64,000 nucleotides of DNA from contig CAKVCL010000016.1 in assembly GCA_934725855.1 (NCBI GenBank), positions 8,553-72,552 on the forward strand, given 5' to 3'. Position numbers and translations under genes: made by a program. This document shows positions 8,191 through 16,766 of this stretch, in pieces (within the stretch, counting starts at the first letter, position 1; each line of letters begins with the position of its first letter). The notes beneath the pieces were generated by a model. The model was not told the DNA's origin and made no database searches. It saw only the letters and a list, made by a program, of their open reading frames with translations. The DNA is from an uncultured Cellulosilyticum sp. (lineage in GTDB: Bacteria; Bacillota; Clostridia; Lachnospirales; Cellulosilyticaceae).

Positions 8191-9730
8191 CATGATATTC
8201 TTTTTCTGTATTAACGTTCCAGATGTTATCTTTATTTTTTCTTCCAGAGCATATATTTTTTACTGCCTCAAATGACGTACACATAGAATGATCTATATTA
8301 TTGTAACGATGTTGACCATTTCTTCCTACACAATACAAATTATCAATGGTATTTAAATAGTTAATTAATGTATCTATTTCATTGTATGTATCAAAATAAG
8401 CAGGATAAGCTTTTTTGACACGTTCCACATGAGTGTCTATTACCTCATCAGCTGAATCAATGAGCCCTATTTTTATCATCTCTTCTACTGCAAATGCTGA
8501 AAACGCAGTATCTTCCATTAGCCAATAGGCATCCTTCTCATTGACAAAATACTCTAGGCCAAGCCAAACGGTATGTTCTAAATCACTTACCATGTAAGGC
8601 GACCAGTTATTATAAATCTGAAATCGCCCCATTTTTACCCCTCTGTCTTGAACATATACCCAACAATCAGGCACGATATCGCCTACTGTCTTAATAGATG
8701 TGTTATTTTTTATTTTTAATTTTGGTACCAATACCCCTACTGTCATATAGTCTCTATAAGGAAGTCCCTTTGCAATTTTTTCCACCTCTCTAGGTACATC
8801 ATTCATGCCACTTATAAGATCCTTTAATGGCATTGAAGAGATCACTAGGTCACCCTCCACTGTAAAGCACTTTCCATCTTGCTCATAAGTTAATGCCTTA
8901 ATCATATTATTTACATCTTTGTGAATTTCAGTGACTTTAGCATTTTTTATGATTTTACCACCTAAATTAGTAATCTTCTCACCTGTTACTTCCCATAATT
9001 GTCCTGGTCCTAATTTAGGATAACTAAACGACTCAATAAGTGAGGTTTCCACCTTTTGGCTTTTCTTATTTAACCTTCTTCTAAAAACATCTTTAAGTAC
9101 TGCAAAAATAGATAGCCCTTTTACCCTTTGGCTTCCCCAAGAAGCATCAATTTCTCTTGGATGTCTTCCCCATAAATTTTCTGTATAATATTCAAAAAAC
9201 ATAGTATATAACTTTTTTCCAAAACGATTGATATAGAAGTTTTCCAGATTCGTTTCTGGCTTTTTATGAAATACTGCCTTGCCATAAGAACATGCCACTT
9301 CTATCGTCTGCATCCATCCCATGTTCTTAAAGGTATCCCATTTCATTGAAATGGGATAATCAAAAAATTTACCTGAAAAATAAATTCTTGATACACGCTT
9401 TCTAAATAGCATAACCTTATCTTGTGTTTCTGGGTCTGGCCCACCTTCTTTAAGTATTGTATCTCTTTTTAATAACCGATCATCTTTAGATAACTTGCCT
9501 TGCATAGGTAGCATTTTATTCCACCATTCATTAACACAGGGCACCTTTGAAAAGAAACGATGCCCTCCCATATCCATACGATTTCCTTTATAATTAACAG
9601 TCCTCGCGATCCCTCCTAAATCATTGCTTTCTTCTAAAATAATCACTTCATATCCTTGATGCTTACTCAGTAATTCGTAAGCTGCTGTAAGTCCTGCTGG
9701 TCCTGCCCCAATAATAAGTACTTTAGACAT
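8183..9730 (-). CDS. FAD-dependent oxidoreductase, UDP-galactopyranose mutase/protoporphyrinogen oxidase-like
   Basis: The 515-residue protein opens with a classical dinucleotide-binding fold, [15 protein letters not shown] at about 5-19, an acidic residue closing the second strand (LEES), and GGIARTV and DMGGHRFF, typical of FAD-binding amine-oxidase-like enzymes. The C-terminal [12 protein letters not shown] resembles the flavin-contacting end of UDP-galactopyranose mutases. Proteins of this type often sit in glycan gene clusters, and here it faces a membrane glycosyltransferase. A role in sugar-nucleotide or lipid-linked sugar metabolism is plausible but not shown. Haem synthesis is less likely, since it lies far from the hem operon. 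Confidence 0.7.
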   Translation of the reverse strand: MSKVLIIGAGPAGLTAAYELLSKHQGYEVIILEESNDLGGIARTVNYKGNRMDMGGHRFFSKVPCVNEWWNKMLPMQGKLSKDDRLLKRDTILKEGGPDPETQDKVMLFRKRVSRIYFSGKFFDYPISMKWDTFKNMGWMQTIEVACSYGKAVFHKKPETNLENFYINRFGKKLYTMFFEYYTENLWGRHPREIDASWGSQRVKGLSIFAVLKDVFRRRLNKKSQKVETSLIESFSYPKLGPGQLWEVTGEKITNLGGKIIKNAKVTEIHKDVNNMIKALTYEQDGKCFTVEGDLVISSMPLKDLISGMNDVPREVEKIAKGLPYRDYMTVGVLVPKLKIKNNTSIKTVGDIVPDCWVYVQDRGVKMGRFQIYNNWSPYMVSDLEHTVWLGLEYFVNEKDAYWLMEDTAFSAFAVEEMIKIGLIDSADEVIDTHVERVKKAYPAYFDTYNEIDTLINYLNTIDNLYCVGRNGQHRYNNIDHSMCTSFEAVKNICSGRKNKDNIWNVNTEKEYHET

Positions 9731-9780
9731 CTATTCGCCCCTTATTTCTATATATATTTTGACAAATGCGTGATTAATGA

Positions 9781-9809
9781 ACTATTCCTCTTAATATCAC
9801 TCATGTCAA
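9781..9809 (-). promoter_or_regulatory. Candidate promoter of the FAD oxidoreductase
   Basis: On the minus strand TTGACA (9804-9809) and AATAGT (9781-9786) are 17 bases apart, about 50 bases upstream of the ATG at 9730. The -35 is perfect and the -10 weak. Confidence 0.4.
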
Positions 9810-9972
9810 CCATCTAGATACTTATTTTAATCATAGACTTCATATCTCTGTTTTTCAATTCTTTATACACAAGCCGCACATTTTATTACACAAACAGCAA
9901 CTATATTTACATAAATTTATCTTAGATTTTCTGCTTTCTATCTTTTAATTTTTTCACATCTTATCCTACAAA

Positions 9973-11477
9973 TTATTCTAGCAGTGCATTCACTTGACCT
10001 ACCATATCGTTTAGTTCATTAATACTGGTTGCCAAATCCTGTATACGTGATTTATTACTCTGCACTAATGTATCGGCTATTTTCATTTTTGATGCTTCCT
10101 ACTACATCATTATTGAATGCCATTGTTTCTTTCGTATAATCATTTTGCTGATAAGCTAACTGATTAACTTCTTCTACTGTTGTAGCAGATTGCTTTAACT
10201 GTTTAATCATCTCTTTAATCCCTTGAGCTGTCTCCAGCAGCATCTCATTTTGTTTAATAATTTGTTTGGTATTATCTTGCGTTAAATCTTGTACACTTTG
10301 TACGCCTATCATAAACTCACTCACTACTTGATTAACATTCGTTAAGGAAACTTTTGTACTTTCTGAAAGTTTTCGGACTTCCTGAGCAACCACAGCAAAT
10401 CCTCTTCCTGCTTCCCCCGCCCTAGAGGCTTCAATATTCGCATTAAGTGAAAGCAAGTTAGTTTCCTCAGCTACCCCTTCTATGAGACGCAATAAGTCAT
10501 CAATCTGTCTTGTTTTTTCTTGCAGTTGGCTAGCTTTATCTAAAGTATGCTTCATAGAAGCACTAATATTATTACTAATCTCAAGTACCTTATTTAGTGC
10601 TTCCTCTTTTATCTCTGAACTTACCATGAGCTGATTTGAAATATCTTGTGTGGTTTTTATTTTTGCCATAACATTTTCGCTGCTTGTCCCAAGATACCTA
10701 ATATTATCTGCACTCTTTTGAGTTCTTTGTAAGATTACTTGATTACTCTCACTCATATTGGCACTCATGCCTGCTATTTCTTCTATGGACTTACTTTCTT
10801 CCTCTGCAATTTGTAAAATGGAACTACTTGTTTGACTTAACTTTTTGGACAGTAGCATGACTTTAGCTAGTAAGGCTTCTGTTCGCTTAGCATTTTCTTC
10901 CACCTGATCTTGCTTGGCATTGATTAATATGTTTGTACAATATTTAATAAACAAATAAATAATTGCTAGCAATAAAAACGCACTAAATAAATTAGGGTTT
11001 TTTAGTAATTGAGGTGAAACAATTGCCATAAGTACTGTTTCAATAGCAATAATAATATATTGAATTGCTAACTTTCTTCTGTTAATAAATACCATATTCA
11101 AACATACACATATTAAAATCGCATATATAAAATCTGAACTTGGATCTTTAAAATAAAAAAGTGGATAGTTTATCCCAGTCACTACAATCGCAAGATTTTC
11201 CGAATATCTATAGTATTTTTCCTCTAGCTGTCCTTTTTTGACTCCTGACTTTGCATAAAATAAATATCCCTGTTTGTCCATATGCAAAAATAGCAACAAG
11301 TAGCCCTAGAATACCCCTTTGAGTTTGTGCATACGCAAGCATATCTAAAACGCCTGCTGAGCCTGACATAAAACATACAACCGCAAAGAAAAGTGTACTA
11401 ATTTTTATGCTCTTTTGTTGGTATTCACCAATTACTGTTTTTTGAGTCTGATTTTTTACCTCGATTGTTGTTTTCAT
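9973..11477 (-). pseudogene. Methyl-accepting chemotaxis protein broken by two frameshifts
   Basis: The N-terminal frame starts at ATG 11477 (ribosome site GGAGGAG), encodes the first membrane helices and ends at 11208. The signalling frame, open from 11299, supplies further helices and the intact tip LSLNANIEASRAGEAGRG, but stops at 10055. Continuing the adjacent frame gives a normal chemoreceptor end (QSNKSRIQDLATSINEL to a stop at 9973), which aligns with the C-terminus of the receptor at 3243-4799. Each break would be healed by removing one base in a short homopolymer: a T in the five-T run near 11293, and an A in the runs near 10073-10092. Either the gene is decayed or phase-variable, or the assembly has two single-base errors. 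If restored it would encode a receptor of about 500 residues. Confidence 0.8.
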
Positions 11478-11540
11478 ATCAATCTCCTCCTCTGCTATTA
11501 ACATTTTTATCTTGTTACTTTAGTTCAATATGTTAATTCG

Positions 11541-12413
11541 CTATACTATACATACTTCAAAATTGCTAACTCTAATATCAAAAAAAATCCTCTTAAATAC
11601 CACAGCTAAAGCAATCTGTGCAGAATTAAAAAGATATTTCACCTTCAAAAAGTGACTATCATTATAATATTCTGCTAGTATCTTTAGTTCTTTAGTTCCC
11701 GCCATATTTGGCATAGCTCTACAATCAATAACTAACTCATACTCATGTGCATTAATCTTTTTTACTAATTCTTTATATTTCGTCAAAAAATTCTCTAATC
11801 GTTTCTCATTTGAAGGCATCCAATTTATAATGTCAATATGAAATATCTTTAACTCTACATCTAATTGAAACGAATAAAGTTGACCTTCATCAATCATTAT
11901 TTCACTATTCTTCTCATCTCCCCCTCGGGTAATTGAAAGAATTTTATTAATAAAAGTTTCTCTAAGAATTTTTACTAGCATAGGATTTATATTGGGATTT
12001 GAATTTTGAGTGCAATCCTCTATAATGCTGTATAATCCCTCTTTATATTGTGCATACTGTGTTCCTTCGGCTCCCTCTAGCAAAATCCATAAAGTCATAC
12101 TTACTTTTGAATTAAAAATTAATACTTCTGGAAATAGTGGCTTTAAATCCATATTAAGACAGATATTATCTATATTTTTTACGGCTTTATAATAATACGT
12201 TGAAATATAAGCATCCAGCTGAAGAGGAATATCTCCAATAACTTCATCAAAAATTTCATTTTTTCCGTTAAAATAATTATATAAATTACCAACTGTGGTA
12301 AATGCTTCTTTTGCAATTCTATCTAAAAATGTTTTTTTATACCCATACTTAAAAAAACATATTCTTGCAGCTTCTACTATCTTCGACTTTAATATAGGAC
12401 TTTTTACCTGCAT
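11541..12413 (-). CDS. TetR-family regulator with a C-terminal STAS-like domain
   Basis: Residues 1-60 form a TetR helix-turn-helix (RIAKEAFTTVGNLYNYFNGK). A helical middle region of about 100 residues resembles a TetR ligand domain. The last ~115 residues read differently: an alternating pattern with INWMPSNEKRLENFLTKYK, then YELVIDCRAM, resembling stand-alone ~110-residue STAS-like proteins of Clostridia. The total of 290 residues is long for TetR (usually about 200). The ATG at 12413 is chosen because GGAGG lies seven bases before it; a TTG two codons upstream sits too close to that site. It lies 64 bases upstream of the broken chemoreceptor gene. DNA binding is confident; the fused domain is inferred from pattern. 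Confidence 0.75.
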   Translation of the reverse strand: MQVKSPILKSKIVEAARICFFKYGYKKTFLDRIAKEAFTTVGNLYNYFNGKNEIFDEVIGDIPLQLDAYISTYYYKAVKNIDNICLNMDLKPLFPEVLIFNSKVSMTLWILLEGAEGTQYAQYKEGLYSIIEDCTQNSNPNINPMLVKILRETFINKILSITRGGDEKNSEIMIDEGQLYSFQLDVELKIFHIDIINWMPSNEKRLENFLTKYKELVKKINAHEYELVIDCRAMPNMAGTKELKILAEYYNDSHFLKVKYLFNSAQIALAVVFKRIFFDIRVSNFEVCIV

Positions 12414-12485
12414 TCCCAAGCCTCCTTATAAGACATTCTAATAATCACCTAAATTATTGTAAATATAATCTGTTCAATAAAAAAT

Positions 12486-12534
12486 TGGTCTAATATTGAA
12501 TTACACTTTTGCACTATAATTCGATATTAGACCA
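12486..12534 (-). terminator. 16-bp inverted repeat followed by a T-run
   Basis: TGGTCTAATATTGAAT (12486-12501) and ATTCGATATTAGACCA (12519-12534) are inverted copies with one mismatch. On the minus strand ATTTTTTATT follows, so it can act as a terminator. It is a second terminator downstream of the sugar importer operon, whose main terminator is at 12635-12693; the 100 bases between may hold a small transcript. Confidence 0.55.
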
Positions 12535-12550
12535 TTCCTTTGTAATGTTG

Positions 12551-12610
12551 TTATTGATTACTGACTTTGCCTGTTAAATAATAAACTGCAATCCATACCA
12601 CACATGCCAT
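12551..12610 (-). CDS. Possible 19-residue hydrophobic peptide or gene remnant
   Basis: Between two terminators, the minus strand holds a frame encoding MACVVWIAVYYLTGKVSNQ then stop. The frame is also open a further 13 codons upstream, without an ATG, and looks like the last helix of a membrane protein. No ribosome site is visible. It may be the tail of a deleted gene or a tiny membrane peptide. Confidence 0.2.
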   Translation of the reverse strand: MACVVWIAVYYLTGKVSNQ

Positions 12611-12634
12611 GATAACGAATAACCCATCTTGTTT

Positions 12635-12693
12635 TAAAAAAAACTCCTATAAACTTAGCAGTCTTTCCCGTTCCCTACTAAGTCTATAGGAGT
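12635..12693 (-). terminator. Terminator of the sugar importer operon
   Basis: On the minus strand ACTCCTATAGACTTAG (12678-12693) pairs with CTAAGTTTATAGGAGT (12643-12658), followed by eight T. It lies about 55 bases past the stop of the last permease gene. Confidence 0.9.
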
Positions 12694-12748
12694 CTTATAC
12701 TTTAATTATTCCTTATTAAACAAAAGATTATTCTTTATAAATAAAGAA

Positions 12749-13681
12749 TTATTCTTTTACACCACCTATTGTTAATCCAGTTACAAAGTATCTTTGTAAG
12801 AATGGATATAAGCAAACAATTGGAAGCATGGTTGCAATCGTTGCAGCTGCACGAATTGAAGTTGGTGTAACTGCATTAGCGCTTAATGCGTTTTTCATCG
12901 TTTCCACACTAGCCCCTTGATTACTTACAGTGGCTAATAATTTCATTAACTCATATTGAAGGGTGGTAAATTCACTCTTCATACGGTTGTATAACATGGC
13001 ATCAAACCATGAATTCCATTGTCCTACTGCTACGAATAAGGCAACAGTTGCGTATACTGGTTTGCAAAGCGGAGAGATAATCTTTGTAAAGATTGTGGTA
13101 TAACCTGCCCCATCAAGTTGTGCAGATTCTTCCAAGCTCTCTGGTATGCCTTGCATATAGGTTCTTAATACTAACATATTGAAAGCACTTACCATACCTG
13201 GGATAACATATACCCAAAAAGTATTGGTTAAATGTAATTTTTGATAAAGGATGAAGGTTGGAATTAATCCACCATTCACATACATAGTAATAACCCAGAA
13301 TAATGATAATTGATTTTTAAACATAAAGCGTTTACGGCTTACAATAAAGGCAAGTACTGCATTGGCAGCTAATGCTAAAAGTGTTCCAATTACTGTACGT
13401 GCTACAGAAATCCAAGCACCAACTAATAAGTTATTTTTGCTAAGAACCGTTTTGTAATTTTGGAATGTAAACTTTCTTGGTATAAGATGGATGCCACCTC
13501 TAAGGGCATCTGTTCCATCATTAAAAGAAATAGCTAATGTATTCAGTACAGGATACAATGTCATAATGACAAATAAAATCATGAAAAGTGTATTGAGTAC
13601 TGTAAAAGTAATATCTGCAGCTGATTTTCTGTATTTTACAGGTTCTGAAACAAACTCGTCTGTTTTCTTTTTAAGCTTCAT
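12749..13681 (-). CDS. ABC sugar transporter permease, LplC/CUT1 family
   Basis: The 310-residue protein has six membrane helices and the EAA loop typical of the permease-ATPase interface (ESAQLDGAGYTTIFTKIISPL, near residue 195), with the family C-terminal GLTIGGVKE. It forms the translocation channel with the LplB-like partner encoded just upstream. The start at 13681 has GGAGGAG five bases before it; an upstream ATG would overlap the previous gene and add an untypical extension. No ATPase gene is in the cluster, as usual for Lpl-type importers, which borrow a shared MsmX-like ATPase. The substrate is probably an oligosaccharide but is not readable from sequence. Confidence 0.92.
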   Translation of the reverse strand: MKLKKKTDEFVSEPVKYRKSAADITFTVLNTLFMILFVIMTLYPVLNTLAISFNDGTDALRGGIHLIPRKFTFQNYKTVLSKNNLLVGAWISVARTVIGTLLALAANAVLAFIVSRKRFMFKNQLSLFWVITMYVNGGLIPTFILYQKLHLTNTFWVYVIPGMVSAFNMLVLRTYMQGIPESLEESAQLDGAGYTTIFTKIISPLCKPVYATVALFVAVGQWNSWFDAMLYNRMKSEFTTLQYELMKLLATVSNQGASVETMKNALSANAVTPTSIRAAATIATMLPIVCLYPFLQRYFVTGLTIGGVKE

Positions 13682-13694
13682 TCTCTTCTCCTCC

Positions 13695-14639
13695 TTAGAA
13701 TAGGCGTTCTTCACCGAAGCGTTTTGATATCTTATTAGCTATAACAATTAAAATAATACTTACTAAGCTTCTAAAGATACCTGCTGCAGTACCAAGAGAG
13801 TAGTCAAGTTGACTAATACCCCATTTAAGAACATAGATGTCGATTGTTTGTGATACGTCTTGTACTAAACCATTTCCTAAAAGATATTGAATCTCGAAAC
13901 CTGCATTAAGTACATTACCTACATTAATGAGTAATAAAATCATAATGGTTGATTTAATACCTGGTAAAATAATGTGAACGATTTTTGCCCATCTTCCAGC
14001 ACCATCAATTGCAGCTGCTTCATATAAAGTTGGGTCAATAGAAGTAATCGTTGCTAAATAAATAATGGCATTCCAACCAGTTTCTTTCCATACGTTAGAA
14101 AAACCAACAATCCACCAGAAATATTTAGGATAAGCAAAGAAGTTAAGGGGTTGATCAATCACACCTAATGCCATAAGCCCTTCATTGATAATCCCTGTTC
14201 CTGAAAGTAAATCATGTAAAATACCTGTTACAATAATCCAAGAAAGGAAGTGAGGTAAGTAAGAAATAGTTTGTACCACTTTCTTGCCACCTCTTGAATG
14301 CACTTCATTTAACAAAATAGCAAATACAATGGCTGTCACAAAAGAAAGGACTAAGTTAATCACACCCATTGCTAGCGTATTACGAAGCGTTAATAGGAAG
14401 GTATGATCAGAAAATAACATTTTAAATTTAGTCAGTCCAATAAACTCAGACTTAAAGATACCTAATTGTGGTTTATAATTTTGGAAGCCCATGAGCCATC
14501 CAACTAATGGAACATAATAAAAGATAATACCATATACCACAAAGATTGCTGCCCAAAACATTAAAACTTTCTGTTTCTTGAACTCTTTCCAGTCAAATTT
14601 AGATCTGGGTGCTTTTACTTTTTCTGCTTTCGCTGCCAT
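13695..14639 (-). CDS. ABC sugar transporter permease, LplB/CUT1 family
   Basis: This 314-residue permease has a basic N-terminus, six helices and the EAA loop YEAAAIDGAGRWAKIVHIILP near residue 210. It pairs with the LplC-like permease to import the ligand delivered by the lipoprotein encoded upstream. The ATG at 14639 is preceded by AGGAGAG; the longer frame from 14669 lacks family similarity. The gene order lipoprotein, LplB, LplC, all on one strand with short gaps, indicates one operon. Regulation is probably by the YesM/YesN pair immediately upstream, which typically activates such importers. Confidence 0.92.
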   Translation of the reverse strand: MAAKAEKVKAPRSKFDWKEFKKQKVLMFWAAIFVVYGIIFYYVPLVGWLMGFQNYKPQLGIFKSEFIGLTKFKMLFSDHTFLLTLRNTLAMGVINLVLSFVTAIVFAILLNEVHSRGGKKVVQTISYLPHFLSWIIVTGILHDLLSGTGIINEGLMALGVIDQPLNFFAYPKYFWWIVGFSNVWKETGWNAIIYLATITSIDPTLYEAAAIDGAGRWAKIVHIILPGIKSTIMILLLINVGNVLNAGFEIQYLLGNGLVQDVSQTIDIYVLKWGISQLDYSLGTAAGIFRSLVSIILIVIANKISKRFGEERLF

Positions 14640-14705
14640 GTTGTTCTCTCCTTTACATAGAAGTGGCAACTATAGTTAACCTATAGCTGCCTCCCCAAAA
14701 TCTAC

Positions 14706-16430
14706 TTAGTTTTGATATTTTTTAGCATTTTCAATTCTTTGATCTAGCTCAGTTTGCATTTCATCTAAGAATGCTTGTGGGTTAGCACCATTGTATGCTT
14801 CCATATATTCATTCCAACCTTTTTCAAAGTCAGCAGCCATGATAACTTTTGGAAGGTAAGCATGTTTTAATTCACCCATCTTAAGCCAAGCAGTACCACC
14901 TTCAGTAGCTGTTGTCATTGTATTTGAGTAAGAATACATTGGGAACCAAGGACCTGGAACTTCATCAGCAGGGTCCATCATTTCAAGGTAAGTTTCAGCA
15001 CCATAAGCTGTTAAAGCTTCTTGAACATCTTTTGGAAGACTCTTCATGAATTCTGATGGTTGTTGTGATGGATCTGCTGCATTTAATTTATCATCTAATA
15101 AACCTGTGTAGTTTAGTAAGTAAGAATATGTACAAAGATGAGAAGCTTTGTAAGCAGAATCAGATACTTGTGCCCATTGTTCTTCATTTCTTTCGAATAA
15201 ACCACCTTCACCAACTGAATAGTCTACACCTTCAATACCCCATCCACGAAGGATTCTTACTTCTGGTGAAAGAAGATCATTTAAGAATTGTAATACACCT
15301 TCTGGATCTTTACAGCTTACACTAATACCAATACCGTTTGCTGGGTTGATTGCACTTTCTGTATTGTAGTCTGGTGTAATACCATCATGAGCTACTAATG
15401 CAAATGGAATATAGTTGCAACCTTGAGCGTCTAAACCTTGTTGTTTAATACTATCTCTAGCATTTTGGAATTGCCATGTTTGGTCAACCATACCAAGTAC
15501 ACGACCACTTGATAATTTAGCAATGTATTCATCATAGCTTTGTGTAAAGGCTTCTGGATCTACAATTCCTTTAGCAAATTCTTCATTTAATTTTTGGAAG
15601 TATTGTTTAGCTTCATCTATTGTATTGTAGTCTACAATTTTTTGTGTATCTTTATCAACGATTACTGAACCATCATTTGGATGTCCTGCTAAGAATTGTG
15701 GTGGATTCTCTAAGCAGAAGTAACGCCAGTCATCACAAAGAATGGTATAAGGAATATTGGCTGTTCCATCTTCCATAGTTGGATTTGCAGCGTTGTAATC
15801 TTCAATTAATTTGAAGTAATCATCTAAGGTTTTAAGTTCTGGATAGTTTGCCCATTTAAGAACACGAGATTGAATCCAGAATGCTTCACCTGGAGTTGGT
15901 GTCATATCTTTTTCATATGGGTTACCGAATTGAGGAATCCAGTAAATATGTCCATCATCTTGACGACATTTATCCCATTCTTCTTCTGACCAGAAGTTTT
16001 GAAGGTTTGGATATTTAGGTAAATAGTCATCAAGTGGAATTAATGCACCTGCTTGGTATAATAATCCTGTACCATCACTACCATCGATTAAGTCTGGATA
16101 TTCACCACCAGCAATTAATGTACCAACTGCTTCAGAAGCTGTTTGACCCGTTAACCAAGTTTCTTTTACTTTTGCGCCTGTGATTTCTGTAATCTTTTGC
16201 TGGATTTCATTGTCATCATTAAGTTCATCTCCAGGAACTGCAAAAAACGCTGTGTACTCTCTTACTTCACTAGAAGAATCTGCTGTTTCGTCACTTGCTG
16301 CACTGCCATTTGAGCCAGAGTTGTTTGCAGCTGTGGTATTGCCACCAGCATTACTACTTCCACAGCCAGTAATCATAGTAATTGCCATAGCAGAAGCCAT
16401 TACTGTTGATGCTACTCTTTTTAATTTCAT
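14706..16430 (-). CDS. Extracellular solute-binding lipoprotein of the Lpl-type sugar importer
   Basis: The 574-residue precursor has a basic start, a hydrophobic segment and the lipobox ITGC with Cys23 as the lipidation site, then a Ser/Gly/Asn-rich linker. The mature domain is a large type-1 solute-binding protein of the LplA class (usual length 500-580). It is anchored on the outer face of the membrane and hands substrate to the two permeases encoded downstream. The codons are more regular and GC slightly higher than neighbours, consistent with strong expression. Substrate class, an oligosaccharide, is inferred from family and from the AraC-type regulator next door. Confidence 0.93.
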   Translation of the reverse strand: MKLKRVASTVMASAMAITMITGCGSSNAGGNTTAANNSGSNGSAASDETADSSSEVREYTAFFAVPGDELNDDNEIQQKITEITGAKVKETWLTGQTASEAVGTLIAGGEYPDLIDGSDGTGLLYQAGALIPLDDYLPKYPNLQNFWSEEEWDKCRQDDGHIYWIPQFGNPYEKDMTPTPGEAFWIQSRVLKWANYPELKTLDDYFKLIEDYNAANPTMEDGTANIPYTILCDDWRYFCLENPPQFLAGHPNDGSVIVDKDTQKIVDYNTIDEAKQYFQKLNEEFAKGIVDPEAFTQSYDEYIAKLSSGRVLGMVDQTWQFQNARDSIKQQGLDAQGCNYIPFALVAHDGITPDYNTESAINPANGIGISVSCKDPEGVLQFLNDLLSPEVRILRGWGIEGVDYSVGEGGLFERNEEQWAQVSDSAYKASHLCTYSYLLNYTGLLDDKLNAADPSQQPSEFMKSLPKDVQEALTAYGAETYLEMMDPADEVPGPWFPMYSYSNTMTTATEGGTAWLKMGELKHAYLPKVIMAADFEKGWNEYMEAYNGANPQAFLDEMQTELDQRIENAKKYQN

Positions 16431-16568
16431 ACCTATCTTCCTTTCTCTTCATTAAAATAAACCCATCACTTTTTAATTTTGTTATTTGCATTTCTTAAAT
16501 ACATTCTATCAACTAATCCTTTCCATTCAAACCAGATAAAAAATAGATTTAATCATGGTAAATTATAT

Positions 16569-16615
16569 ATAAAAATACCCATGGATAAACTTATATTTTT
16601 GTGTATCCATGGATA
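16569..16615 (-). terminator. Terminator between the YesM/YesN genes and the importer
   Basis: On the minus strand TCCATGGATA and TTATCCATGGG pair around an AT loop, followed by TATTTTTATAT. It separates the regulator transcript from the lipoprotein gene, implying that the importer has its own promoter in 16431-16568. Confidence 0.65.
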
Positions 16616-16661
16616 TCATTATGTATTTTATCCAATAATTAAGCCTTTTTAAACACTTGTT

Positions 16662-16766
16662 TTCTATATTTTGTAGGGATAAAGTTTATTTTGCCATACT
16701 CTTTCTATACTTTGTAGGGGTAAAATTTATTTTGCCATACTCTTTCTATACTTTGTAGGGGTACAT
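16662..16766. repeat. Tandem 41-bp duplication of the 3' end of the YesN-like gene
   Basis: About two and a half copies of a 41-base unit run from inside the last codons of the regulator gene into the spacer. The landmark TTGCCATAC recurs at 16691 and 16732, exactly 41 bases apart. The copy nearest the gene is coding, the second is nearly identical, and the third is diverged. Because 41 is not a multiple of three, the duplicates are untranslated. Confidence 0.85.

Noticed and set aside
9973..11477. Programmed +1 frameshifting in the chemoreceptor gene
   Set aside because: There is no slippery site with a pause codon or internal Shine-Dalgarno that I recognise, and two shifts in one receptor gene would be exceptional. 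Decay or read error is simpler.
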